Source: Noviherbaspirillum saxi
GTDB taxonomy: Bacteria; Pseudomonadota; Gammaproteobacteria; Burkholderiales; Burkholderiaceae_D
Direction of reading: 5' to 3'
DNA: 64,000 nucleotides
Assembly (NCBI RefSeq): GCF_003591035.1
Contig: NZ_QYUO01000001.1
Coordinates: forward strand, 1,860,001-1,924,000
Made by a program: the position numbers and the translations under genes
The notes under the pieces: generated by a model
What the model was told of the DNA's origin: nothing
Database searches by the model: none
Seen by the model: only the letters and a program-made list of their open reading frames with translations
Shown: piece by piece, positions 10,280 to 18,891 of the stretch
Numbering within the stretch: the first letter of the stretch is position 1
How the letters are laid out: each line of letters starts with the position of its first letter

Positions 10280-11407
10280 TCAATGCTCGCTGGGCGTCTT
10301 CACCTGATCGCCCAGCACATCCTGGACATACAGCATCGTAACGAGCACGGCAAGCGCTGCGGTCAGCGGCGTTGCCAACGCGACGCCTGCCAAGCCGAAT
10401 AGCGCTCCCATCAATACCTGCATGACTATCGTCAGTGCCGGCGGTAGCGAGACGGTTTGCCGCTCGATCAAAGGCGTCAACAAATAGCCTTCGGCGATTT
10501 GTACCGCGAGAAAGAAAAGCGCGACATAAAGCGCCAGCGTGGGGCTTTCCGAAAATGCGATCAGCACTGCCGGACCGCCGGCAAGAATGGGACCGAGATA
10601 AGGAATGAAGTCGAGCAAACCGGCAATGATTCCCAGCACCAGCGCCAGCGGAACGCCAAGCAGGCTAAGTCCCAGTGCCGTGACGATGCCGACAACCACC
10701 ATGGTCACGAATTTTCCGACCAGCCACTGACCAAGCGTACGGCCGAGTTCGGCAATGACTTCGCGTGCACGCTGCCGCTTTCTACGCGGCATGAGAGTGA
10801 CGATCCCGTCGATATAGATATGCGGCTGCGCCGCGAAATACGTTCCCACAAAAGCAATGATGGCGAAGTTGCCGACCGCGCCCAGCACACCGGTGAAAAG
10901 TACGCCTACCTGCGAAAGTATCTTTGTTGCCCGAGACATCAACTCTTGCGTCGACGGCAAGGCCGCCACCAGGTCTCGCAGTAATTCGCGCTGCTCGGCC
11001 GCCGCGCGCAGTCTATCAATTGCATGTGGAATGGTAGATGTCAGATCACCTACCTGCTGCGTGATCTGCGGTGCCATGAGCCATCCAGCCAGGCCAAGCA
11101 GGCCGAAAAGCAGAAAAACCACCAATCCCAGCGCCAGTCCATGCGACAAATGCAGCCCCTGCCTTACCCGCTCACTGAGGTCGTACAGAAGAACGGCAAA
11201 GAGAACACAGGCAAATACCAGCAGGAGAACATGCGCGGTCAGCCATATAAAGCCCGCGGCAATTACGAACAGCAGACCTACGCCATAGAACAGTACCGCA
11301 TGATGCAGGAAGTTGCGTTCTTCCCTTGTGCCCGTGCCATGCTTCGCTCTTGTCGCCGGCAGCGTGCTCCGGTTGGCTTCATCATGATTGTCGTGATTGT
11401 CGTCCAT
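10280..11407 (-). CDS. AI-2E family transporter (PerM/YhhT-like permease)
   Basis: A 375-residue integral membrane protein of the AI-2 exporter/PerM superfamily (PF01594). An N-terminal hydrophobic pair is followed by a soluble stretch (about residues 130-190), then a C-terminal block of membrane helices with DFIPYLGPILAGGPAVLIA and LEGYLLTPLI-like motifs (here AEGYLLTPLIERQTVSLPP), diagnostic of the family. The substrate is not known for most members. It is convergent with the antiporter gene and shares no visible terminator with it. The first 35 residues are charged and His/Asn/Asp-rich. Confidence 0.88.
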   Translation of the reverse strand: MDDNHDNHDEANRSTLPATRAKHGTGTREERNFLHHAVLFYGVGLLFVIAAGFIWLTAHVLLLVFACVLFAVLLYDLSERVRQGLHLSHGLALGLVVFLLFGLLGLAGWLMAPQITQQVGDLTSTIPHAIDRLRAAAEQRELLRDLVAALPSTQELMSRATKILSQVGVLFTGVLGAVGNFAIIAFVGTYFAAQPHIYIDGIVTLMPRRKRQRAREVIAELGRTLGQWLVGKFVTMVVVGIVTALGLSLLGVPLALVLGIIAGLLDFIPYLGPILAGGPAVLIAFSESPTLALYVALFFLAVQIAEGYLLTPLIERQTVSLPPALTIVMQVLMGALFGLAGVALATPLTAALAVLVTMLYVQDVLGDQVKTPSEH

Positions 11408-11694
11408 GGCTTAATGCATTAATGCTGCCGGACAAGGAGCGGAGGCTCCATTGATCTGAACGACAAGCGCTAAAAAATGTAGTTTTTTCATTTTTATTGC
11501 AAAGTGGAGGATTGATTACCGGAAATGAACGTCGTATTCCTTCGTATTCCCTCATGCTGATCAACATTCATTGCGAAATAGTGCATTATTCCAATGACAC
11601 GCATCCATGTTTCGCAAAATACATGCCGGGATGAAAAGCCTTCGTTGAAGGTTCTGTACGAGACTTTTTATCGAGACACCTTCGTCACAAAAGC
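11408..11694. other. Intergenic region upstream of the AI-2E permease gene
   Basis: About 290 bp without a supportable gene. It must contain the permease promoter on the minus strand. I see no repeat or RNA structure apart from the terminator that follows it. Confidence 0.4.
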
Positions 11695-11731
11695 AAAAGG
11701 CCGGTATTTCCAGATGAAATACCGGCCTTTT
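11695..11731 (-). terminator. Strong bidirectional hairpin terminator
   Basis: A 16-bp perfect stem (11695-11710 with 11716-11731, loop CAGAT) with an A run on one side and a T run on the other. It sits 45 bp after the stop codon of the SSB remnant on the minus strand, so it probably once ended the phage transcript. Confidence 0.85.
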
Positions 11732-11775
11732 CCAAGAGCCCTGCCAATGCACTCATGCCAATCCTGACGCAGAAC

Positions 11776-12417
11776 TTAAAATGGAATCGCATCATCCACA
11801 AAGTCATATCGAGTCGGATGAGTATCGCTTGCCGCGGCATTTTCCCGCGCCTCGGGAGTGTCAGTTCCGGATGACGTGGGCTCATGCTCGCTGGCATGTG
11901 GTCGCGCCCCCAGCATGCGCATGTCGTCGGCTACGATTTCAACCGCCATACGTTCAACGTCATCCGTTCCAATTCATTTGCGCGTCTGCAGACGGCCCTC
12001 TCTGCTCCATGCATGCGCGAGACTGTCGATGATGATGGTCGACACACCGATATCTTCCAGCGCATGAATCGCCTCGATGTAGCGTGCGGGTGTATAGGGT
12101 GGCGCCAGCGACAATACGTCATATCCTTCGGGCAGCAAGTCTGCGTACAGGTCACCTCTGCCGTGCTCGGTGTCGATCATGCCGATGCGTCCGCCGAGGC
12201 CTCCTGCGATCTGCAGCGCCGCATAGGTTTTGCCGCTGCCTGCAGGTCCGGACATGCCAAGACGGAGTTTTGCGCGACGCTTGGTAGCACGGTGAATTTC
12301 AAAGGTAGCCGTGATATGTCGTGTCCTTTCTCGTTTCTCATCTTCAAACTGCTCTTGACGGCCGATCTGCTCATACCACTGCAAGCCGCCATCATCCATA
12401 TCAACTTGGCAATCCAT
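11776..12417 (-). pseudogene. Prophage remnant: phage ATP-binding protein fused in frame to the C-terminus of SSB
   Basis: The 5' part encodes a phage P-loop ATPase fragment with Walker A GPAGSGKT and Walker B-like STIIIDSLAHAW, starting around FEIHRATKRRAKLRLGMSG. Right after HAWS the sequence continues as the second half of a single-stranded DNA-binding protein: REGRLQTRK, a TGA at 11974-11976 where SSBs have Trp, then ERMAVEIVADDMRMLGARP, a low-complexity linker and the acidic SSB tip DDAIPF before TAA at 11776. All of this is in one frame. The simplest reading is a deletion joining two phage genes, followed by a Trp-to-stop nonsense mutation. The ATPase has no plausible native ATG; a GAAAGGA motif precedes an ATC codon where a start would be expected. 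Confidence 0.8.
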
Positions 12418-13036
12418 TCAGGTATCCCCCATCGTTAATTCCCGTGTCCGGCGACGCTTCTTGTCGCCTTTTCCGAGGCGGTTCCATCAAATGCTGCGCC
12501 TCCTTGCCATGCCTTTTCAATACAGGTTCTTGATCTTTCCTGATTCAAGCAGGATGGATTCGTCTAGGTGCTTGCTGCGATCATCGGGATCGCCCAGCAG
12601 TTGATCCGCATGCGTGGCGCCTTTTGCTCAACAACATTCGTTAGCGTTTTAAAAGTTGGCAGTTCAGTCTGTACAGTTCAACTCGCCTTTCGCGCGACAC
12701 GGCCCGGTATTGAATCGCAGCCATGTCGTTCAAGGCAGGACGACACTCGTCCATGTGCTCGGCAAATAAAGCGGCGTGATGAATGCTTCTGGCACGAAGT
12801 CCTCAATAGGCAAACGAACGACTCAAGGTACCGAATGATTACAGGGATTGGAAAAGGACCGGTTAAGCACGCCGGTCGACAAAAATGAAGACTTGCTTAT
12901 CGAAGCGATCCGCGTGCCTTACCAAGCATTACTGACTTAGGTGCATAACAAAACACAATTATGTTTAGCCACAGTCATTCAGTTTAATTCATGCATTCAT
13001 GCGACCATGCAGCCCGCTTTTCCAAGATACCATTTG
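12418..13036. other. Gene-poor stretch upstream of the prophage remnant
   Basis: About 620 bp with no convincing coding sequence on either strand. Short open frames here have no RBS, no recognisable motif and poor codon bias. GC falls towards the right end. It is probably decayed phage DNA. Confidence 0.5.
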
Positions 13037-13052
13037 CTGTATATATGTACAG
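13037..13052. promoter_or_regulatory. LexA-type SOS box
   Basis: The 16-mer CTGTATATATGTACAG matches the LexA consensus CTGT-N8-ACAG, with the alternating AT core, and differs from the E. coli consensus core at one position. It lies in an AT-rich intergenic region with no clear gene immediately downstream on either strand, so it may be the orphaned operator of a lost prophage or SOS gene. Confidence 0.7.
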
Positions 13053-13387
13053 TATATATTACTCAGTCCTGAGCTCCTGCACAACAAAAATATGGCAGTT
13101 TTAATCGAAATCTTCAGATGAAGGCCATCGTGCAACATATTGAAAACAAACATATTTGTCCGCAAGAAAAGCGGCAGTTAGCGGTCCGGTGCCATGCCGT
13201 TTCATATGGGCGAGCAGTGGCAGATTTCAGGTAACTCATGCTCGTTTTTCCAGCAAATCTTGGTGACTTACCAAATGAAAATTTTCCATTAATTCATGGT
13301 CGCTTTAATACGGCAATGTTTTAAGCAGACGCATTAATGGCAAGTGATCAGAGCCAGCTTGATGGTGTCCCAATGGATCGGATTGGC
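13053..13387. other. AT-rich stretch without a supported gene
   Basis: About 335 bp. A 38-codon frame at 13118-13234 (starting MKAIVQHIENK) lies 66 bp after the LexA-type box, but it has no ribosome binding site and no recognisable relatives. I do not call it a gene. Confidence 0.4.
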
Positions 13388-13417
13388 AAAAAAAAACCCT
13401 CTGGTGTTAGCAGAGGG
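13388..13417 (-). terminator. Rho-independent terminator of the small conserved gene
   Basis: On the minus strand a 7-bp stem (13411-13417 with 13397-13403, 7-nt loop) is followed by nine T residues (13396-13388). It lies 87 bp downstream of the stop codon of the small gene at 13505-13759. Confidence 0.85.
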
Positions 13418-13504
13418 CTCAATACAACCTTTGGGTATTACATTAGGCTTTACGGCAATATGCCGGAACACTTTATACCAATCGAAGCACGAGAAGACAT
13501 TACA

Positions 13505-13759
13505 TTATTTCCGAGCTGTCACACGCGGCTTTCGCCGCTCGGAAGGCCGAAGTAATACACGCATTGTCACGTCGACCGGCACCATTTTTTTCTTCAGGAA
13601 TTCGGTAGCGCGTTGCGTACCTGCTGTTTCTTGCATCATGATTCCCAACTCCACGTTCGTTGCCGTTTCAAGGTCGGGACGTGAGGTGGCCGCCTCGGGC
13701 AGCGTTGCCTTTTGAGGAGGAATCCAGTATTCGCTTCGGTCACGTCGGTATTGGCTCAT
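13505..13759 (-). CDS. Small conserved hypothetical protein
   Basis: An 84-residue protein with no known function. The C-terminal half (ETAGTQRATEFLKKKMVP then VDVTMRVLLRPSERR) resembles short betaproteobacterial hypothetical proteins in which a hydrophobic P-V-x-V-x-x-R-V-L-L motif ends the protein. The start MSQYRRDRSEY is chosen because GGAG lies 8 bases upstream; an in-frame ATG four codons earlier lies too close to that motif. A clear terminator follows it, supporting a real single-gene transcript. It is basic at the C-terminus, with no signal peptide or membrane segment. Confidence 0.65.
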   Translation of the reverse strand: MSQYRRDRSEYWIPPQKATLPEAATSRPDLETATNVELGIMMQETAGTQRATEFLKKKMVPVDVTMRVLLRPSERRKPRVTARK

Positions 13760-13975
13760 GCCTGTCTCCATGATGAAGAATAATCATTGCACGGAACCCA
13801 TCAGCACCCTGCCCTTGGGCCATCGACTATTGAGATGAATCAACATGCCGCGTGCATGGGACGTGCAGGTAAAGGGCCATACAGTGTAGGTACGCTCTGT
13901 GATGGCACGCTCTGTGACATGCGGCAATCCATAGCGCATTCAGTTCAGTCGTGGCGTTTTCGTCGACTTTCGATA

Positions 13976-14464
13976 TCAATCTTGCAGGCAGTAGCGTATT
14001 CCCGGTCGCATCTCTTCGTAGATCTTGTAGTCGGTTTCGTGCATGCCCAGGTTCTTGTAAGTCCGTTGCGCATTCAGATTGTCTTTTTCGACATACAGGC
14101 GAAAACCACACACTCCTGGCTCCCGTGCTGCAAAATCGCGGATATATTGGTACAAACGCGAATAGACGCCTTTGCGCCGTGACTCCGGACGCACATAAAC
14201 GCTTTGTATCCACCAAAAGATTCCGTTGCGCCAGTCGCTCCACTCGGTGGTGATCATGAGCGATGCGACGACTTGCCCCGACTCTTCCGCAACCAGGTAA
14301 AAGCCTAGCGCAGGATTGTTGATCAAGGCGACCACGCCGGTGCCTATCACGTCGGCGAGCAATTTCTTGCCCTCGGTTTCAAAGGCCATGGCGCGATTGA
14401 ATTCGGCGATGATATCGGCATCGCGCAGGTCGCCGCGGCGGATATGGAAGGATTCGTTGATCAT
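13976..14464 (-). CDS. GNAT family N-acetyltransferase
   Basis: A 162-residue GCN5-related acetyltransferase. The acetyl-CoA binding motif A is visible as VYVRPESRRKGVYSRLYQYI (R-x-x-G/K-x-G/V type), followed by the motif B region VEKDNLNAQRTYKNLGM. The substrate cannot be told. The start at MINESFHIRRG is supported by AGGACAGGG just upstream; a longer reading to 14515 overlaps the downstream end of the terminator region. It is a stand-alone gene. Confidence 0.88.
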   Translation of the reverse strand: MINESFHIRRGDLRDADIIAEFNRAMAFETEGKKLLADVIGTGVVALINNPALGFYLVAEESGQVVASLMITTEWSDWRNGIFWWIQSVYVRPESRRKGVYSRLYQYIRDFAAREPGVCGFRLYVEKDNLNAQRTYKNLGMHETDYKIYEEMRPGIRYCLQD

Positions 14465-14510
14465 GCATTGCCCTGTCCTGAATCGAAGAACGATCGAGTG
14501 TATCAAAGCA

Positions 14511-14549
14511 GACAAAGAAAAACCGAAGGCCGCATGGCGGACCTTCGGT
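14511..14549 (-). terminator. Terminator of the livF-livK unit
   Basis: An 8-bp perfect stem (14522-14529 with 14542-14549, 12-nt loop), followed on the minus strand by a T-rich run. It lies 33 bp after the stop codon of the substrate-binding protein gene. Confidence 0.75.
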
Positions 14550-14581
14550 TTGCAAGATGCAGGCGGTATGCAGATGATTTG

Positions 14582-15721
14582 TTAATTCACAAGCTTCCAG
14601 TTTCCGTTATCGATGGTCAGCATGACGCGCGCATTGTCTTCCAGTCCGAAATGGTCTTTCTGCGTATAGCGCACCACGCCTTGGGTGATGGGAATGCCCT
14701 TGGTCGATTCCAGCGCTTCTTTCAGTGCAGCGCGAAATTCCGGCGTGCCGGGTTTCGCCTTCTTCAGCGCCTGCGGCACGATGGCCTGCAAAAGCAGGTG
14801 TGCATCATAGCCGTGCGCGGCGAACTGATTGCGCGTGCCTGCGCCAAACTGCTTCTCGTAACGATCGACGAAGTCGGTTGCCAGTTTCTTCGATGGATGA
14901 TTTTCCGGCAACGCTTCGGGCATGACGGCGAGTCCGGCGACGACGAAAGAACCTTCCACATCCTTGCCGCCAATACGGATCAGGTCGCGCGACGCGGCGC
15001 CGTGGGTCTGGTAAATCTTGCCCTTATATCCACGCTCGACGATGGCTTTGTGCGGCATTGCGGAACCGCTTCCCGATGCGCCCAGCAGGATGGCGTCCGG
15101 CTTGGCTGACACAATCTTCAAGGCTTGCGCGGTGACGCTGGTATCGGCCCGGGCGAAGCGTTCGGTGGCGACGGATTTCAGCCCCGCCTTGTTAGCGAGT
15201 TCGGTAAACGATCGCAACCAGGTTTCGCCATAAGCATCGGAATAACCAAGATAGGCATAGGTTTGCACACCCTGCTTTTTCATGTGCTCGATGACCGCGC
15301 TCGCCATCAGTGGCGTCGATTGCGCAACACGGAATGTCCATCCGCCCCTTCCTTCGGGAAGATCGACCGGTGAGGTGGAAATCTGCACGGTACTGCCTTC
15401 GGCGGCTACGTCTGCCAGTGCCACCGACGCCGGTGTGGCGGTGGAACCGACGATGACATCCACCTTGTCTTCAGTGATGAAGCGACGGCCGTTCTTTGCC
15501 GATTGCGTGGTGTCGGAGGCGTCGTCCAGCATGATCAGCTTGACCTTTTCTCCGCCTATCGTATCGGGCCATAAAGAGATACCGTTCCTGGTGGGGATGC
15601 CTAGCCCCGACGCCGGGCCGGTCAATGGCAGGCTTACCCCGATCGTGATGTCGGCGTGCGCATGCGCTGCGGCCAGCGCCGTCACGACGGCCGCAAGCAG
15701 AGGTTTGAACGATGCTTTCAT
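14582..15721 (-). CDS. ABC transporter periplasmic substrate-binding protein (LivK-like)
   Basis: A 379-residue type I periplasmic binding protein (Peripla_BP_6). It has a Sec signal peptide (KASFKPLLAAVVTALAAAHAHA, cleavage before DITIGVSLPLTG) and family motifs VDVIVGSTATPASVALADVA and GYKGKIYQTHGA. The start at 15721 has AGGAG seven bases upstream. Proteins of this group bind branched-chain amino acids or aromatic acids. The neighbouring MarR regulator and flavin monooxygenase make an aromatic or other carboxylic substrate likely here. It lies 46 bp downstream of the cognate ATPase gene. Confidence 0.9.
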   Translation of the reverse strand: MKASFKPLLAAVVTALAAAHAHADITIGVSLPLTGPASGLGIPTRNGISLWPDTIGGEKVKLIMLDDASDTTQSAKNGRRFITEDKVDVIVGSTATPASVALADVAAEGSTVQISTSPVDLPEGRGGWTFRVAQSTPLMASAVIEHMKKQGVQTYAYLGYSDAYGETWLRSFTELANKAGLKSVATERFARADTSVTAQALKIVSAKPDAILLGASGSGSAMPHKAIVERGYKGKIYQTHGAASRDLIRIGGKDVEGSFVVAGLAVMPEALPENHPSKKLATDFVDRYEKQFGAGTRNQFAAHGYDAHLLLQAIVPQALKKAKPGTPEFRAALKEALESTKGIPITQGVVRYTQKDHFGLEDNARVMLTIDNGNWKLVN

Positions 15722-15767
15722 GAAGTCTCCTTTGTTGGTCAAATGGGTGGACGCTGTAATTGCTTTT

Positions 15768-16523
15768 TTATGATGCCGGTGCCAGCGGCTTTTTCGAAAA
15801 ACCGAGATAGGTTTCGATCACACGCGGATCGTTCGCCAACTCGGTCGCCGGACCTTCCATGGAAATATTTCCGGTTTCGAGCACGTAGCCGTAATCGGAA
15901 ACTTGCAGTGCGGCGCGCGCATTCTGTTCGATCAAGAGGGTCGCCACGCCGGTGATGCGCAGCCGGCTGATGATATGGAAGATTTCCTTGACGATCAGTG
16001 GCGCAAGACCGAGGCTGGGTTCATCGAGCATCAGGAGACTCGGCCGCGCCATCAGGGCTCGTCCTACCGCCAGCATCTGCCGCTCGCCGCCGGATAGCGT
16101 GCCGGCATCCTGCTTCGCCCTTTCCTTCAAACGCGGAAACAGCTCGTACACGGTTTCAAGCTGGTCCATGTAATGCTTTTCACCCGCCTTCTTGCGCGGA
16201 TAGGCGCCAAGATGCAGATTGTCCTGGACGCTCATCGTGGCAAACAACTCTCTCGTTTCGGGGACCAGGCTCATGCCTTGCACGACCCTGGACTCGACCG
16301 CCACGTCGGACAGCTCCAGATTCAAAAAGCGAATACTGCCCTGCGTCGCGCCGATGGGCGGCAGGTTTCCCATGATGGCATTGAGCGTCGTCGACTTGCC
16401 GGCTCCGTTGGGACCGATTACCGATACGATCTGGCCAGGAGCAACTTTCAGGTTGATGCCATGAACCGCCTCGACCTTGCCGTAACGAACATGCAAATCG
16501 CTGACTTCCAGAATTGGCTGCAT
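15768..16523 (-). CDS. ABC transporter ATP-binding protein (LivF-like)
   Basis: A 251-residue ATPase of the HAAT/branched-chain amino acid uptake family. Walker [10 protein letters not shown], signature LSGGERQML and Walker [12 protein letters not shown] are all intact. It ends with the LivF-type tail [14 protein letters not shown]. The start [15 protein letters not shown] follows AGGGAAA. The membrane subunits (LivH, LivM) and the second ATPase LivG are not in the locus, so this pair must work with subunits encoded elsewhere or is a split locus. A 17-bp palindrome matching the one in front of the monooxygenase lies 100 bp upstream. Confidence 0.9.
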   Translation of the reverse strand: MQPILEVSDLHVRYGKVEAVHGINLKVAPGQIVSVIGPNGAGKSTTLNAIMGNLPPIGATQGSIRFLNLELSDVAVESRVVQGMSLVPETRELFATMSVQDNLHLGAYPRKKAGEKHYMDQLETVYELFPRLKERAKQDAGTLSGGERQMLAVGRALMARPSLLMLDEPSLGLAPLIVKEIFHIISRLRITGVATLLIEQNARAALQVSDYGYVLETGNISMEGPATELANDPRVIETYLGFSKKPLAPAS

Positions 16524-16622
16524 CGTATTTCCCTGTCGATTGCGTGACGCCTGAGAAAAAAGCCGCAGCCATGACCGGGCGAATTGCAAGCCCGGCCGCT
16601 ACAGCGGTAGCGTCGACAATAT

Positions 16623-16639
16623 TGTTATGTTGAATAACA
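16623..16639. promoter_or_regulatory. Candidate MarR operator upstream of livF
   Basis: A 17-bp inverted repeat TGTTAT-N5-ATAACA. The same half-sites with the same spacing occur at 17415-17431. It lies between livF and the MarR gene, in the expected promoter region of the livF-livK unit. Confidence 0.65.
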
Positions 16640-16710
16640 GTTCTTCACTATAAATAGGTCGCACGGCTTATGCAAGCGTCTTCGCCGCGCTCCTCAGATC
16701 CGGCCTGCAT

Positions 16711-17208
16711 TCAGCGATCCTCTTCCCTCAGGCCTATCTTGCGCAGCAAGGACTTCAGCTGCTGCTTCTCGCTTGCGCTGAGTGCGCTGGAAATGCGGCT
16801 GTCATGGTTTTCGACGGCCTTCTTGTAACGCTTGAGCTGTTTCTGGCCTTCCTTTGTAAGGTGCAGGTTGTACGAACGCCTGTCTCCGGAAGCCTGGCGT
16901 TCGACCAGTCCGCTGGCCTCGAAGCGATCGATAATGGAGACGACGCCGGAGCGCGCAATACCCATCACCTCCGCCAACCTGGTTTGCGAGATGCCGGGAT
17001 TGTTGCCGATGATGACGAGCGATGAAAAACGCTGCGGCGTAATATCTTCGGCAGCCAGCGATGCGGCAAAATCCTCATAAATCGAGAGTTGCGCGCGGCG
17101 TACCGCGTATCCCACCAGGTCGTCCAGGATGTCGTAGTTGATCCCTTCTATCCTGGCGTTGAAATGCACCTGGTTCTCCATGGATTCCGTTTTCCGACTG
17201 TTCGACAA
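16711..17208 (-). CDS. MarR family transcriptional regulator
   Basis: A 165-residue dimeric winged-helix regulator. The DNA-binding core is ISQTRLAEVMGIARSGVVSI followed by the wing DRFEASGLVERQASGDRRSY, the classic D-x-R-(S/A) beta wing. The reading starts at a TTG with AAGGGGA seven bases upstream; an alternative ATG at 17181 gives 155 residues with a poorer RBS. It lies between livF-livK and the divergent monooxygenase gene. Two matching palindromes flank it, so it probably represses both units until a small aromatic or acyl ligand binds. The ligand is inferred from family behaviour only. Confidence 0.9.
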   Translation of the reverse strand: MSNSRKTESMENQVHFNARIEGINYDILDDLVGYAVRRAQLSIYEDFAASLAAEDITPQRFSSLVIIGNNPGISQTRLAEVMGIARSGVVSIIDRFEASGLVERQASGDRRSYNLHLTKEGQKQLKRYKKAVENHDSRISSALSASEKQQLKSLLRKIGLREEDR

Positions 17209-17414
17209 ATCATTCCCCTTCCGTAATGTCCGGCAATTCAGTCATGCTGCATGCCGCGTCCTTCGTCAGTGCAGCCTTGCGTTTGCAGCAATTGTAACGG
17301 CTGCTGCCGAAGTGCTGTCTGTTTGTGGGGAGACGCACGCTATCCGGCTGCCATGGATTGCATCAATGCATCGGGCCAAAGTAACGCCTTCATTCTTGTG
17401 TTCTGTAAAATAAC

Positions 17415-17431
17415 TGTTATATAGTATAACA
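17415..17431. promoter_or_regulatory. Candidate MarR operator upstream of the FAD monooxygenase
   Basis: A perfect 17-bp palindrome TGTTATA-TAG-TATAACA in the 339-bp region between the divergent MarR and monooxygenase genes. It shares half-sites and spacing with 16623-16639. The rest of the intergenic region shows no other gene or repeat. Confidence 0.75.
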
Positions 17432-17547
17432 ATTCACACTGAAGATATTGACCATTCGATCTTCGCCGTTTCCAACAGTATCGGCAGGATTACGTCGCGG
17501 TTTTATCCTTCCTGAAATACATCCCCATTTACTCCAAGGAGACAATC

Positions 17548-18780
17548 ATGAAAGTAGCAATTGCCGGAGCCGGCATCGGCGGTCTGACGCTGGGCCTCAT
17601 GCTTCATGAACGCGGAATCGAGGTGGAGATATTCGAAGCAGTCAACGAAATCAAGCCTTTGGGCGTAGGCATCAACCTGTTGCCGCACGCCAGCCAGCAG
17701 CTGTTGCAACTTGGCCTTGAGAAATGTCTCGCCGAAAAAGGTATCGAAACCTCGATGCTGGCCTACTTCAACAAGTTCGGTCAGGAGATCTGGCGTGAAC
17801 CGCGCGGGCGTGCCGCCGGGTACCCTTTTCCCCAGTTCTCCATTCCTCGCGGCGAATTGCAGATGGCCCTGCTGGATATGGCGGTTCAACGCATAGGTGC
17901 TTCACGCATTCATGCGGGGCATGCCTTCAGTTCTTTTGAGCAAGCCACGGACAAAGTGGTGTCGCGCTTCCTGCGCCGCAAGGACAATTCTGTTGTGGAA
18001 GTCGAGAGCGATGTGCTCGTGGGAGCAGACGGCATTCATTCCTCGGTGCGTCGCTTTCTCTATCCGACCGGTGACGAAGCGCGCTTTTCCGGACGCATGC
18101 TGTGGCGTGCGGTTACCGAAAGCGAGCCGTATATGGATGGACGCAGCATGTTCATGGCCGGCCACCAGGACCAGAAGTTTGTCTGTTATCCGATCTCTGA
18201 ACCCATGCGCAAAAACGGCCGTTCCCTGATCAACTGGATTGCCGAATTGCGCGTTCCCAATGGCGAATTGCCCAAAACCGACTGGAACCGAAAGGTCGAT
18301 AAATCGGTGTTCGAGCAACCTTTTCAAAGCTGGAAATGGGACTGGATCGATGTACCGGCAGTGATCAACGGCGCCAGCGAAATTTATGAATTCCCGCTGG
18401 TGGACCGTGATCCACTGCCGCGCTGGACCTTCGGGCGTGTCACTCTGCTGGGCGATGCCGCGCATCCCATGTATCCGATTGGCTCCAATGGCAGCGCCCA
18501 AGCTATACTCGATGCGCGCTATCTTTCCGACTGCCTGTCGGCAGATCCGAATACGCCATATGCACTGCGCGAATATGAAGCCGAACGGCTGCCGCGTACC
18601 GCTGGAATCGTGTTACGCAATCGCATGAACGGTCCGGAGCAAGTCATGCAATTGGCGGAGGAGCGCGCGCCAAACGGATTCCGCCATGTCAACGACGTGA
18701 TTTCTCAGGACACGCTGGAAGCGATGTCATTGCGTTACAAACGTCTCGCCGGGTTCGACAAGGATTCGCTCAAGGCGTGA
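17548..18780 (+). CDS. FAD-dependent monooxygenase (aromatic hydroxylase type)
   Basis: A 410-residue class A flavoprotein monooxygenase (PF01494). It has the N-terminal GAGIGG dinucleotide motif, the central DG motif LVGADGIHSSVR and the GD motif LLGDAAHPMYPIGSNG, all intact. Members hydroxylate phenolic or heteroaromatic acids with NAD(P)H and O2. This one resembles salicylate-hydroxylase/PhzS-like proteins more than ubiquinone hydroxylases. The RBS AAGGAGA precedes the ATG. It is the first gene of a likely two-gene unit with the thioesterase and is divergent from MarR. The substrate is unknown. Confidence 0.9.
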   Translation: MKVAIAGAGIGGLTLGLMLHERGIEVEIFEAVNEIKPLGVGINLLPHASQQLLQLGLEKCLAEKGIETSMLAYFNKFGQEIWREPRGRAAGYPFPQFSIPRGELQMALLDMAVQRIGASRIHAGHAFSSFEQATDKVVSRFLRRKDNSVVEVESDVLVGADGIHSSVRRFLYPTGDEARFSGRMLWRAVTESEPYMDGRSMFMAGHQDQKFVCYPISEPMRKNGRSLINWIAELRVPNGELPKTDWNRKVDKSVFEQPFQSWKWDWIDVPAVINGASEIYEFPLVDRDPLPRWTFGRVTLLGDAAHPMYPIGSNGSAQAILDARYLSDCLSADPNTPYALREYEAERLPRTAGIVLRNRMNGPEQVMQLAEERAPNGFRHVNDVISQDTLEAMSLRYKRLAGFDKDSLKA

Positions 18781-18891
18781 TCACACGTATTTGCAAAACA
18801 TGCGATCCGTCATATTCTGTGCCTATGGAAAAATGAATGGAGGTGCGAACGGCATGCATTGCTTCGTATCGACTATTGCAAAGGATGAAAG

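Noticed and set aside
12568..12888. 106-codon open frame in the prophage-scar region
   Set aside because: No RBS, no motif and a composition unlike neighbouring genes. Probably chance in decayed DNA.
13118..13234. 38-codon frame downstream of the LexA-type box
   Set aside because: Attractive position but no ribosome binding site and no recognisable relatives. Noted under the SOS box finding only.
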